NCBI RefSeq assembly: GCF_014638005.1
Contig: NZ_BMFG01000005.1
Span: forward strand, 170,086-234,085
From: Flavobacterium orientale
GTDB taxonomy: Bacteria; Bacteroidota; Bacteroidia; Flavobacteriales; Flavobacteriaceae
Reading direction: 5' to 3'
DNA length: 64,000 bases
This document shows, one piece after another, positions 37,547 to 46,486 of this stretch. The stretch's first letter is position 1. Each line of letters opens with the position of its first letter. Made by a program: the position numbers and the translations under genes. The notes under the pieces are model-generated. The model was not told where the DNA came from and did not search any database. It worked only from the letters and a program-made list of their open reading frames with translations.

Positions 37547-38473
37547 ATGAAATTTTTAAAACTTATTCGTTATCAAAATTTGATTTTGCTTGCTTTGATG
37601 CAATTTTCTTTTCGCTATGGCTTTTTGATTCATCAAGATGTATCGTTAGCATTAGCTGATTGGCAGTTTTCCCTTTTAGTATTGGCAACGGTACTTTTGG
37701 CTGCAGCCGGATACATTATCAATGATATTTTTGATCAAGACACAGACGCGATTAACAAACCTCAAAAACAAATTATAGGCAAATCTATATCCGAAAACAA
37801 AGGCTACAATTTGTATGTTGCTTTAAATTTAACCGGTGTTGCCATTGGGTTCTACCTTTCAAATGTGATACTTCGCCCCAGTTTTGCAGTAATTTTTATA
37901 TTTATTGCGGCTTCTTTGTATTTTTATGCTACGCAACTCAAAAGAATTGCACTTGTTGGCAATTTATTAGTAGCTATTTTAACCGGAGTTAGTGTTTTAT
38001 TGTTGGGTGTTTTTGATTTATATCCCGCAACTTATGACGCCAACCGAGATCAAATGGCTATTCTATTTAAGATTTTAGTGGATTATGCCTTTTTTGCTTT
38101 CTTTATCAATTTTATTAGAGAATTAGTAAAAGACGCTGAAGATTACAAAGGTGATTTTGCAGTTGGTGCCAAAACTTTGCCTGTATTAATTGGCACAAAA
38201 ATAACTGCGAAAATTGTTTTTGTATTACACCTGATTGCGTTGTTGCTTTTGATAAATTATACGACTAGCAATTTGTTTGAAAACAATTTATTGATTGCTA
38301 CGTTGTATGTATTGGTAACGGTAGTTGCACCATTAGTACTTACTATGATAAAAAGCTGGAAAGCTTCTACAACTGAAGATTTTCAAACCATTTCAAAAGT
38401 GCTGAAGGTGGTTATTTTCTTTGGAATTATGTCAATTGTAGTGATCACTTATTCAATAAAATGGAATGCTTAG
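37547..38473 (+). CDS. UbiA-family prenyltransferase (geranylgeranylglycerol-phosphate transferase-like)
   Basis: A membrane enzyme of 308 residues with NDIFDQDTDAINKP (first Asp motif) and RELVKDAEDYKGDFAVG (second motif), and about eight hydrophobic helices. It is distinct from menA in this window. The short motif ending in INKPQ is shared with archaeal-type geranylgeranylglyceryl phosphate synthases, the name usually given to flavobacterial homologues; the true acceptor is not known. It follows kdsC by 6 bp and overlaps maf by 8 bp. Confidence 0.82.
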   Translation: MKFLKLIRYQNLILLALMQFSFRYGFLIHQDVSLALADWQFSLLVLATVLLAAAGYIINDIFDQDTDAINKPQKQIIGKSISENKGYNLYVALNLTGVAIGFYLSNVILRPSFAVIFIFIAASLYFYATQLKRIALVGNLLVAILTGVSVLLLGVFDLYPATYDANRDQMAILFKILVDYAFFAFFINFIRELVKDAEDYKGDFAVGAKTLPVLIGTKITAKIVFVLHLIALLLLINYTTSNLFENNLLIATLYVLVTVVAPLVLTMIKSWKASTTEDFQTISKVLKVVIFFGIMSIVVITYSIKWNA

Positions 38474-39050
38474 AGATAAATTAAAACATAAAAATATCAT
38501 TCTCGCTTCGGGTTCGCCAAGAAGACAGCAGTTTTTTAAAGATTTGGGCATAGATTTTGAAATCAAACTCAAAGAAATTGACGAGGTTTATCCAGAACAT
38601 CTGAAGGCTGAAGAAATCACGGATTATTTAGCGGTTTTAAAAGCAAATGCATTTGAAGGCGAACTTAAGGATGATGATGTTTTAATAACCAGCGACACGA
38701 TTGTTTGGTTGAATGAAAAAGCGTTGGGAAAACCCAAAAATTATGATGATGCATTTAAAATGTTATCTGATTTATCAAACAAAACACATGAAGTAATAAC
38801 CTCTGTTTGTTTTAAAACAAATGATAAAACCGATGTTTTTCATGACAAAACAAAAGTAACATTTGAAAAATTATCTGATGAATCGATACGGTATTATCTT
38901 GATAATTTTAAACCTTTTGACAAAGCCGGAAGTTATGGTGTTCAGGAATGGATTGGTTGGATTGGTATAAAAAAAATGGAAGGTTCGTATGCAAATGTTG
39001 TAGGAATGCCGATACATCTTGTATTTAAAAAATTGGCTACATTTATTTAA
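38466..39050 (+). CDS. maf: Maf-like nucleoside triphosphate pyrophosphatase
   Basis: 194 residues with ILASGSPRRQQFF at the N-terminus, SDTIVWLNEKALGKP and YGVQEWIGWIGI near the C-terminus, the Maf blocks. Family members hydrolyse dTTP, UTP or modified nucleotides to monophosphates. Coupled to the upstream UbiA-family gene and followed by an MscS-type gene. Confidence 0.9.
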   Translation: MLRDKLKHKNIILASGSPRRQQFFKDLGIDFEIKLKEIDEVYPEHLKAEEITDYLAVLKANAFEGELKDDDVLITSDTIVWLNEKALGKPKNYDDAFKMLSDLSNKTHEVITSVCFKTNDKTDVFHDKTKVTFEKLSDESIRYYLDNFKPFDKAGSYGVQEWIGWIGIKKMEGSYANVVGMPIHLVFKKLATFI

Positions 39051-39063
39051 TTATTTTATAATT

Positions 39064-39594
39064 ATGGAACTTTTTAATGAGTATATAAGAGAAGTTATTA
39101 TTACATTATTTGTTTTAGTAATTTTAATTATTGTTCGTTTACTGATTGCAAAAATCGTTAAACGTTTTGCCCGAATAAGTGAAATATTAGAACACAGAAC
39201 AAGGTTAGTTATTAAGTATTTCAACATATTGATTGGCACCATTGCAATTATAACTTTATTTGTGATTTGGGGTGTTAAACCTGAAAATATAGTTTTAGTC
39301 ACCTCCTCAATTTTTGCGGTTATTGGCGTAGCTATGTTTGCTCAATGGTCGATTTTGAGTAATGTAACATCAGGAATAATTCTGTTTTTTTCTGCTCCTT
39401 TTAAAATCGGTGATACTATTAAAATTCATGATAAAGATTTTCCAATCGAAGCAGAAATTGAAGATATTAGAGGGTTTCATACCTATTTAAAAACAAAAGA
39501 AGGAGAAATTATAACCTACCCCAATAGTTTGTTATTGCAAAAAGGGGTGTCTATCATTTATCCTGAAAAGGACACAAGAGAATTTACCGATTAA
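39064..39594 (+). CDS. Small MscS-type mechanosensitive channel protein
   Basis: 176 residues: two to three membrane helices (about 8-28, 50-70 and the pore-lining VTSSIFAVIGVAMFAQWSIL), then SNVTSGIILFFSAPFKIGDTI, the MscS signature joining pore and beta domain. The cytosolic vestibule is short compared with MscS (286 residues). Start at 39064 (MELFNEY) is chosen over an upstream TTG inside maf. Confidence 0.85.
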   Translation: MELFNEYIREVIITLFVLVILIIVRLLIAKIVKRFARISEILEHRTRLVIKYFNILIGTIAIITLFVIWGVKPENIVLVTSSIFAVIGVAMFAQWSILSNVTSGIILFFSAPFKIGDTIKIHDKDFPIEAEIEDIRGFHTYLKTKEGEIITYPNSLLLQKGVSIIYPEKDTREFTD

Positions 39595-39631
39595 AATGGA
39601 ATGGGTTTTAATGAAGATGATTTAAAAATAA

Positions 39632-41464
39632 ATGATACCAAAAAAAGTTGTTATCGGGCTTTTCTTAATTTGTAGTTTTTTCGGCTACAGCCAAGATAAT
39701 ACAACAAAAAAAGATACGATAATCACTGCTTATAAAAACATTGAAAACTACTCTAAAAAAAGTAGATTCACCAAATTTGTGCATGGTTTAGTTTTTAGAA
39801 CGGTTCAAACGAAACCTACTGTAAACAAACACGCCAAAAGAAATCAGCGAAAAAGTTTTCAGAATTATGAGAATAAAATAATTCGAAATATTGAAATCAC
39901 CACTTTAGATCCATTTGGTTATTCCACCTCGGATACAGCTGCAAAGCCAACACGTTTCATGTCTAAACTAGGAAACACGTTGCATGCAAAAACCAAAAAA
40001 TTTATTATTAGAGATTTATTATTAATAAAAAAAGGCGACCGTTTGGACACGCTTTTGGTTAATGAAAGTGAACGTATTATTAGAAGTCAACGTTACATCA
40101 GAAGGGTTCAAATTGAACCTCAAATGATTTCGGCAAAGTCGGATAGTGTTGATGTTATTATTCGCGTTTTAGATTCTTGGAGTTTAATTCCTAATATTAC
40201 GCCAACAACCAGTAGAGTGACTTATGAAGTTAGAGAGCGTAATTTTTTAGGTTTAGGTCATGATTGGTCCAATTCGTTCCGACAAAATATTGACGATTCT
40301 AAATCTGCTTTATCCACAAGATATACCTTACCCAACATCAAAAATACTTTTATAAGAGCCACTCTAAACTATCAAATTGATTTACAAGACAATTACACTA
40401 AAGGAATTCAAGTAGAACGAACTTTTATTTCACCCTATACAAGATGGGCCGGTGGATTTCAGTATGAAAACCGATTTTTACAAGACAGTTTACCATTGTT
40501 ACCCAATCAGTACAAAAAAGAAAATTTTAAATCGGATACTTATGATACCTGGATTGGCTATTCATTGCCTGTAACTATTGGAACCGGTAATTTTACTAAG
40601 GAAACCAATTTAATTACAACACTCCGCTTTTTACATGTTGATTTTACTGAAAGACCCTCCATAGAATCTGACAGTATTGCTTTTTTTTCTGATGAAAAAT
40701 TTATTTTAAGCGGTATTGGAATTTCCCACCGAAGTTTTGTTCAAGATAGTTATATTTTCAATTACGGCATAACGGAAGACGTTCCTATTGGAAAGTATTT
40801 TGGAGCCACGGCAGGTTACCAAAGAAAAAATGAAGGCAGCAGATTGTATTTGGGACTTCGTGCAACTATGGGAAATTATTTCAGTTGGGGTTATTTGAGT
40901 ACTAATTTTGAGTTTGGAAGCTTTTACAGAGACAAAAGCACGGAACAAAATACGTTTGTATCCCAATTAAATTATTTTACCCCTTTAATTGAAATGGGAC
41001 GTTGGAAAATGCGACATTTTATCAAAAACGATATTATCATTGGAAATAACCGACTAAATTCTGAAGGTGACCGATTAAATATAAATGAAAGTAATGGTAT
41101 TCAAGGCTTTAATAGTCCGAAGTCTTTAGGTACCAAAAAAATAGTCCTCTCACTCCAATCGCAAACCTATTCTCCGTGGCAGTGGGCAGGATTTCGTTTT
41201 AGTCCTTTTTCCAGTTATAGTCTTGCTTTGCTGGGTGATGGTGCCAATGGGTTCAAAAAAAGTGAGGGATTCAACAAATTTACTTTAGGCGTTATTCTTA
41301 CTAATGATTATTTGGTGTTTAACAACTTTCAGTTGTCTTTTTCATTCTATCCAAAAATACCAAATCAAGGAGAAAATATTTTTAACACCAATTCCTTTCA
41401 AACCTCTGATTTTGGTTATCTTGACTTTGAGATTAACAAACCCCGAACGGCAACTTACAATTGA
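39632..41464 (+). CDS. Outer-membrane protein with POTRA-like domain and beta-barrel
   Basis: 610 residues with a signal peptide ending in FFGYSQ (residue 21). Residues 85-175 (KIIRNIEITTLDPFG, FIIRDLLLIKKGDRLD, ERIIRSQRYIRRVQI, VDVIIRVLDSWSL) have the sequence rhythm of a POTRA domain. The remainder carries many aromatic-ended strands (GLGHDWSNSFRQ, YFGATAGYQRKNEG), as in Omp85-type barrels. It is shorter than BamA, with one POTRA-like unit, so a distinct surface or secretion role is likely. Last gene of the run starting at 36268. Confidence 0.7.
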   Translation: MIPKKVVIGLFLICSFFGYSQDNTTKKDTIITAYKNIENYSKKSRFTKFVHGLVFRTVQTKPTVNKHAKRNQRKSFQNYENKIIRNIEITTLDPFGYSTSDTAAKPTRFMSKLGNTLHAKTKKFIIRDLLLIKKGDRLDTLLVNESERIIRSQRYIRRVQIEPQMISAKSDSVDVIIRVLDSWSLIPNITPTTSRVTYEVRERNFLGLGHDWSNSFRQNIDDSKSALSTRYTLPNIKNTFIRATLNYQIDLQDNYTKGIQVERTFISPYTRWAGGFQYENRFLQDSLPLLPNQYKKENFKSDTYDTWIGYSLPVTIGTGNFTKETNLITTLRFLHVDFTERPSIESDSIAFFSDEKFILSGIGISHRSFVQDSYIFNYGITEDVPIGKYFGATAGYQRKNEGSRLYLGLRATMGNYFSWGYLSTNFEFGSFYRDKSTEQNTFVSQLNYFTPLIEMGRWKMRHFIKNDIIIGNNRLNSEGDRLNINESNGIQGFNSPKSLGTKKIVLSLQSQTYSPWQWAGFRFSPFSSYSLALLGDGANGFKKSEGFNKFTLGVILTNDYLVFNNFQLSFSFYPKIPNQGENIFNTNSFQTSDFGYLDFEINKPRTATYN

Positions 41465-41486
41465 TTTGGTTATTACTTAACCTTGG

Positions 41487-41502
41487 TGGCATGATTTTTG
41501 GC
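41487..41502 (+). promoter_or_regulatory. Possible sigma-54-type promoter
   Basis: TGGCATGATTTTTGG places GG and a second G pair at the -24/-12 spacing. The -24 part is perfect; the -12 dinucleotide is GG instead of GC. It lies about 50 bp before the ATG at 41551, and no TAnnTTTG element is seen there. Confidence 0.35.
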
Positions 41503-41550
41503 TACACTAATTTAAGAATGAAAAATTAGTACTCACTAAAATTTTGAATT

Positions 41551-42030
41551 ATGAAACCAATAAAATTAGGATTTACAGCACTATTGCTCTTATTTGTAGC
41601 AACCGCATTTTCACAAGTGAACATTACTATCGGAACACCACCACCATGGGGTCCTGCGGGTTATACTGATGTGCGTTATTATTATGTTCCGGACATCGAA
41701 ATGTATTATGATGTGCAACAATCTCAATATGTCTATTTCGAAAAAGGAAAATGGTACAGAAAAAGAAATTTACCCGGAAAATTTAAAAAATATGATTTCT
41801 ATTCCGGATATAAAGTAGTAGTCACTGATTATCACGGACCAACACCTTATTTACATTTTAATAATCATAAAGTAAAATATCCAAAAGGTTATAAAGGTCC
41901 ACCACAAAAAACAATTGGATCAAAAAACAGTAACAAAAACAAATCTGTTTTTGTTAAAAACAAAAAAACAAAATCCAATTCAGTTGGCGTTAAAAACGCT
42001 AAAGGAAATAAGAAAAAAAATAAAAATTAA
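41551..42030 (+). CDS. Exported basic protein of unknown function
   Basis: 159 residues with a signal peptide ending TAFSQ (residue 22). The mature part has YYYVPDIEMYYDVQQSQYVY and YFEKGKWYRKRNLP, tyrosine-rich phrases seen in a conserved flavobacterial family of unknown role (from memory). The tail from about 125 is dominated by Lys and Asn (KNKKTKSNS, KGNKKKNKN) and is probably disordered. Monocistronic: possible sigma-54-like promoter before it, strong terminator after it. Confidence 0.7.
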   Translation: MKPIKLGFTALLLLFVATAFSQVNITIGTPPPWGPAGYTDVRYYYVPDIEMYYDVQQSQYVYFEKGKWYRKRNLPGKFKKYDFYSGYKVVVTDYHGPTPYLHFNNHKVKYPKGYKGPPQKTIGSKNSNKNKSVFVKNKKTKSNSVGVKNAKGNKKKNKN

Positions 42031-42044
42031 TTATAGATTATCAA

Positions 42045-42075
42045 AAAACAGAGGCTTTCAGTCTCTGTTTTTTTT
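42045..42075 (+). terminator. Rho-independent terminator
   Basis: AAAACAGAG and CTCTGTTTT form the stem around a nine-base loop, followed by T residues. Confidence 0.8.
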
Positions 42076-42117
42076 GTTAAAGATATTTTAAATAAAAAAT
42101 AAAGTCGCTTTAATTAG

Positions 42118-42125
42118 TATATTTG
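42118..42125 (+). promoter_or_regulatory. -7 promoter element of the PIG-L operon
   Basis: TATATTTG, ending 23 bp before the ATG at 42149. It would drive the four-gene run to 48895. Confidence 0.55.
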
Positions 42126-42148
42126 AAAAGGCCATTAAACCTTATCGA

Positions 42149-44653
42149 ATGATTCAAAAAACCTGTCTACTTATTTTATTTTGTTTAAGTTACGTATCCA
42201 ATTCCATAGCTCAACAACCTGAAAAACTTACTTCAGTTGCGATTTACCATAAAATTCAAAAATTAAACTTTTTAGGCTCCGTGCTTTATATTGCGGCACA
42301 TCCTGATGATGAAAACACCCGATTGATTTCCTATATGGCCAATCATCAAAAAGCCAGAACCGCCTATTTATCTTTAACCAGAGGTGATGGCGGTCAAAAT
42401 TTAATTGGTACAGAATTACGAGAGCTACTTGGTGTAATCCGAACACAGGAATTGATTGAAGCTCGAAAAATTGATGGTGGCGAACAATTTTTTACGCGAG
42501 CCAATGACTTTGGTTATTCTAAAATTCCGGATGAAACCTTAAAAATCTGGAACAAAGAACAAGTCAAAGAAGACATGATTTATGTGATTCGAAAGTTCAA
42601 ACCCGATGTAATTATCAATCGTTTTGATCATCGTTCGCCGGGAACCACTCACGGACATCACACTTCGTCGGCTCAACTTTCAATAGAAATTTTTGATGAG
42701 ATTAACAATAAAAGTGTATTTCCAAAACAGTTGGATTATGTGAGTTTATGGCAACCCAAACGTTTATTTTTCAATACCTCTTGGTGGTTTTACGGAAGTA
42801 GAGAAAAATTTGATCAGGCAGACAAAAAGAATTTAGTGAACTTTGAAACCGGCGTTTACTTTCCACTTTTCGGAAAATCAAATCAGGAAATTGCTGCTTT
42901 GAGTAGAAGTCGTCATCAGTCGCAAGGATTCGGAAGTACCGGAAGCCGGGGTGAAGAAATTGAATATTTGGAATTGATAAAAGGTGCCATTCCGTCTGAC
43001 AATACATCTATTTTTGAAGGCATTGACACGTCTTGGAATAGAGTAAAAGGAGGCCTTGCAATTGGCAAACTACTTTTAGAGGTAGAAGAAAATTTTGATT
43101 TTAAAAATCCATCTGCCAGTATTCCATCGTTAGTTTCAGCCTATGAATTGGTTCAAAAATTAGAAGATGACCATTGGAAGCAAATAAAATCGGAAGAATT
43201 AAAAACAATCATTCAGGCATGTGCCGGATTATATCTTGAGGCGGTTGCCACACAACAGTCGGTAGCTCCGGGAGAAAAATTGACCGTAAAATTGGAGACC
43301 ATCAATCGAAGTCCCATTCCGATGACACTTTTGACCACTGGTTTTTATCCCGAAGGAAAAACTATTTCATCTACTAAAAAGTTGTCTAATAATGTTTCCG
43401 AATCCAATGAATTGGAAATTACACTACCCGAAAATTTAGAATATACTGAGCCGTATTGGCTTCAAAAAGAAGGAACTGTTGGTATGTATCGCGTTGATGA
43501 ACAAGAGCGAATTGGGGTACCCGACATCATCAGACAATTGAAAGTAGTTTTTATGATTGAAATCAATAAAACAACCATTCCTTTTGAAAAAGAAATCATA
43601 TACAAATACAACGACCCCGTTACCGGTGAAGTTTACAAACCCTTAGATGTAGTTCCCAATGTCACTACTTCCATTGTTGACAAAGTAAAAATTTTTCAAG
43701 CCCAACAAACATTGCCGATAACCATCAAAGTTAAATCGGGAAGAGATGCTGTTGCCGGAATTTTAAAATTGGAGCTTCCTAAAAGTTGGAAAGTTAGTCC
43801 TGACAACATTCCGTTTGATCTTTCCAAAAAAGGAGCCGAGGCTAGTTTTACTTTTCAAGTAACAGCTCCCAAACAAGTGGAAGAAATTCAAGCTAAAAGC
43901 ATCGCCGTTGTAAACGGAAAAGAAGAAAACAAAGAACAATTGATTATTTCCTACAATCACATTGCTTCGCAACAGGTTTTGGCTACTTCAACTTCAAAAT
44001 TCATCCGTTTGGACATTAAAACAAACCAAGAAAGGATAGCTTATATTATGGGAGCCGGAGATGAAGTGCCAACCTATTTATCACAAATGGGATATGACGT
44101 TACTATATTGAAACCAGAAGAAATTACCGCTTCAAATTTAAAGAAATACCAAGTAGTTATCGTTGGAATCAGAGCTTATAATACGGTGGAAGAATTAGCA
44201 TTTAAACAGCAATTGCTTTTTGATTTTGTAAAAGAAGGCAACACCATGATTGTGCAATACAACACCACAGGAAAGTTGACCGTAAAAGATCTAGCACCGT
44301 ATCCGTTAAAAATTTCAAGAGACCGAGTTACCGAAGAAGCTGCCGAAGTTCGGTTTTTAGCCCCTAATCATAAAGTTTTAAATTATCCCAATACAATCAC
44401 CTCTAAAGACTTTGAAGATTGGGTGCAAGAACAAGGTTTGTATTTTCCGAATGAGTGGGATGCCAACTTTACCCCTATTCTTTCTTCCAATGATTTAGGC
44501 GAAGAGCCAAAAAACGGAAGTTTATTAGTTGCTCCTTACGGAAAAGGACATTACATTTATACCGGATTAAGTTTTTTCAGAGAACTTCCGGCAGGCGTTC
44601 CGGGAGCTTATCGATTGCTGGCTAACATGATTTCAATCAGTTCAACAAAATAA
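42149..44653 (+). CDS. Exported PIG-L family deacetylase with NEW3-like and GATase1-like domains
   Basis: 834 residues with a signal peptide ending near SIAQ (residue 21). The PIG-L domain (about 40-260) has AAHPDDENTR (zinc motif, HPDDE at 51-55) and THGHHTSSAQ (167-176, third ligand). A beta-sandwich middle (about 360-620) includes VKSGRDAVAGILKLELP, like a NEW3/alpha-galactosidase-associated domain. The C-terminus (about 625-834) reads like a class I glutamine-amidotransferase-type flavodoxin fold (VVIVGIRAYNT, GHYIYTGLSFFRELP). PIG-L enzymes remove N-acetyl groups from GlcNAc-type substrates; an exported three-domain form points to a periplasmic or surface substrate. First gene of a tight operon. 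Confidence 0.85.
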   Translation: MIQKTCLLILFCLSYVSNSIAQQPEKLTSVAIYHKIQKLNFLGSVLYIAAHPDDENTRLISYMANHQKARTAYLSLTRGDGGQNLIGTELRELLGVIRTQELIEARKIDGGEQFFTRANDFGYSKIPDETLKIWNKEQVKEDMIYVIRKFKPDVIINRFDHRSPGTTHGHHTSSAQLSIEIFDEINNKSVFPKQLDYVSLWQPKRLFFNTSWWFYGSREKFDQADKKNLVNFETGVYFPLFGKSNQEIAALSRSRHQSQGFGSTGSRGEEIEYLELIKGAIPSDNTSIFEGIDTSWNRVKGGLAIGKLLLEVEENFDFKNPSASIPSLVSAYELVQKLEDDHWKQIKSEELKTIIQACAGLYLEAVATQQSVAPGEKLTVKLETINRSPIPMTLLTTGFYPEGKTISSTKKLSNNVSESNELEITLPENLEYTEPYWLQKEGTVGMYRVDEQERIGVPDIIRQLKVVFMIEINKTTIPFEKEIIYKYNDPVTGEVYKPLDVVPNVTTSIVDKVKIFQAQQTLPITIKVKSGRDAVAGILKLELPKSWKVSPDNIPFDLSKKGAEASFTFQVTAPKQVEEIQAKSIAVVNGKEENKEQLIISYNHIASQQVLATSTSKFIRLDIKTNQERIAYIMGAGDEVPTYLSQMGYDVTILKPEEITASNLKKYQVVIVGIRAYNTVEELAFKQQLLFDFVKEGNTMIVQYNTTGKLTVKDLAPYPLKISRDRVTEEAAEVRFLAPNHKVLNYPNTITSKDFEDWVQEQGLYFPNEWDANFTPILSSNDLGEEPKNGSLLVAPYGKGHYIYTGLSFFRELPAGVPGAYRLLANMISISSTK

Positions 44654-44658
44654 TAACG

Positions 44659-44766
44659 ATGGAAGAAAATAAAAAAAATGCTTTAAATTCTACCTATGTC
44701 TGGGTAATTATTGCCAATGCTATTTATATTCTGATTTTCTTTATCATCATGAAAAACTTCTCCTAA
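44659..44766 (+). CDS. 35-residue single-pass membrane protein preceding the SSS symporter
   Basis: ATG at 44659 follows the PIG-L stop by 5 bp, and TAA at 44764-44766 is 3 bp before the symporter ATG. The product has a hydrophilic start (MEENKKNALNS), a hydrophobic helix of about 18 residues (YVWVIIANAIYILIFFII) and a short MKNFS tail. The tight fit on both sides and a complete helix argue for a real gene. Small partners of SSS-family symporters are known in other bacteria (YjcH with ActP, YhdT with PanF); equivalence is inferred. Confidence 0.7.
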   Translation: MEENKKNALNSTYVWVIIANAIYILIFFIIMKNFS

Positions 44767-44769
44767 TCC

Positions 44770-46473
44770 ATGCAATTAATTGATTGGTTCATACTTGCTT
44801 TTACGTTACTTTTCATAGTAGTTTATGGTGCTTGGAAAACAAAAGGCAGCAAAGATGTAAAAGACTATATATTGGGAAACAACGAGTCGAAATGGTGGAC
44901 CGTTGGGATTTCTGTAATGGCTACACAAGCGAGTGCCATCACTTTTTTGTCCACTCCCGGACAGGCTTTTCATGATGGAATGGGTTTTGTGCAATTCTAT
45001 TTTGGTTTGCCCATTGCCATGATAATCATTTGTATTTTTTTCATTCCCATATATCACAAACTCAATGTTTATACTGCTTATGAATTTCTAGAAAATCGAT
45101 TTGACCAAAAAACCAGAAGTTTAGCTGCAACCTTATTCTTGATCCAACGCGGTTTGGCTGCCGGAATTACCATTTATGCTCCGGCCATAATTCTTTCTTC
45201 CATTTTAGGTTGGAATTTGAATTTATTGAATTTAATTATTGGCGTTTTAGTTATCATATATACCGTTTCCGGCGGGACAAAAGCGGTTAATGTTACCCAA
45301 AAACAACAAATGTTCATTATTATGTCGGGTATGTTTATTGCTTTCTATTTGATATTAAGCTACTTACCTGAAGAAGTTTCCTTTAACAATGCTCTACAAA
45401 TTGCGGGTGTTAATGACAAAATGAACATCTTAGATTTTTCATTCAATCCTAACAGTCGCTATACCTTTTGGAGCGGCATCACCGGCGGTTTATTTTTGGC
45501 TCTATCCTATTTTGGTACCGATCAATCACAAGTGCAGCGTTATCTTTCCGGAAAATCTATTCGTGAAAGTCAGCTCGGATTGGTGTTTAATGGTTTACTG
45601 AAAGTGCCTATGCAATTTTTTATTCTGTTAACCGGTGTTATGGTATTTGTTTTTTTTCAGTTTAATAAAGTACCCTTAAATTTCAATCCAACCAGTCAGA
45701 TTGCTGTTGAAAAATCAATTTATGGCAATGATTATAAAGATTTGGAAAATCGATTGGGTGAAATTCAAGAAGAAAAAAAGGAGGTGACTTTAACTTATGC
45801 CAACCAATTGAATTTTGATGTTGACAATCCCGTTTTACGAAAAAGGATAATTGCACTTTCTGAAAAGGAAAAAACAATTCGTGAAGAAGCACAAGTCATT
45901 ATTAAGAAAATAAAGCAAGAGCCCAATGACAAGGATTATGTATTCATTCATTTTATATTACATTATTTACCGGTAGGTTTGGTTGGACTTTTACTAGCTG
46001 TGATACTTTCTGCAGCCATGTCTTCCACAGCATCAGAATTGAATGCTCTTTCTTCAACCACCACAATGGATATTTACAAACGGAATTTAAAAACCCAAAA
46101 ATCAGATAAACATTTTGTTTTAGCTTCAAAGGGATTTACACTTTTGTGGGGAATCATTGCCATTCTCTTTGCTTGTTTTGGAACTTTAATTGAAAATTTG
46201 ATACAATTAGTTAATATTGTTGGTTCTGTGTTCTACGGAACGATACTTGGCATATTTCTTGTTGCATTCTTTTTGAAATTTATTAAAGGAAATGCAATTT
46301 TTTATGGAGGTTTGATTAGTCAAATTATTGTTTTTATAATTTACTACAATTACATTCATATTTATCCTTCGGGTAAAGAACTATTGGGTTACTTATGGCT
46401 GAATGCCATTGGTGCCGGTTTAACCATTGGACTTGCTACTTTAATACAATTGATTACTAAAATCAAAAACTAA
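44770..46473 (+). CDS. Sodium:solute symporter (SSS family)
   Basis: 567 residues and about 13 hydrophobic helices. WWTVGISVMATQASAITFL near residues 43-61, NLIIGVLVIIYTVSGGTKAV and LSAAMSSTASELNALSS are SSS signatures, the last supplying the Na2-site Ser/Thr. An inserted charged loop (about 310-380) separates two helices. Substrate unknown; relatives carry sugars, sialic acid, nucleosides, proline or pantothenate. Placed between the 35-residue membrane protein and the TonB receptor. Confidence 0.92.
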   Translation: MQLIDWFILAFTLLFIVVYGAWKTKGSKDVKDYILGNNESKWWTVGISVMATQASAITFLSTPGQAFHDGMGFVQFYFGLPIAMIIICIFFIPIYHKLNVYTAYEFLENRFDQKTRSLAATLFLIQRGLAAGITIYAPAIILSSILGWNLNLLNLIIGVLVIIYTVSGGTKAVNVTQKQQMFIIMSGMFIAFYLILSYLPEEVSFNNALQIAGVNDKMNILDFSFNPNSRYTFWSGITGGLFLALSYFGTDQSQVQRYLSGKSIRESQLGLVFNGLLKVPMQFFILLTGVMVFVFFQFNKVPLNFNPTSQIAVEKSIYGNDYKDLENRLGEIQEEKKEVTLTYANQLNFDVDNPVLRKRIIALSEKEKTIREEAQVIIKKIKQEPNDKDYVFIHFILHYLPVGLVGLLLAVILSAAMSSTASELNALSSTTTMDIYKRNLKTQKSDKHFVLASKGFTLLWGIIAILFACFGTLIENLIQLVNIVGSVFYGTILGIFLVAFFLKFIKGNAIFYGGLISQIIVFIIYYNYIHIYPSGKELLGYLWLNAIGAGLTIGLATLIQLITKIKN

Positions 46474-46486
46474 AAAATCAATTTTT

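Noticed and set aside
42149..44653. BshB-type bacillithiol deacetylase
   Set aside because: The protein is exported and three times the length of BshB, with two extra domains, and no bshA or bshC is adjacent.
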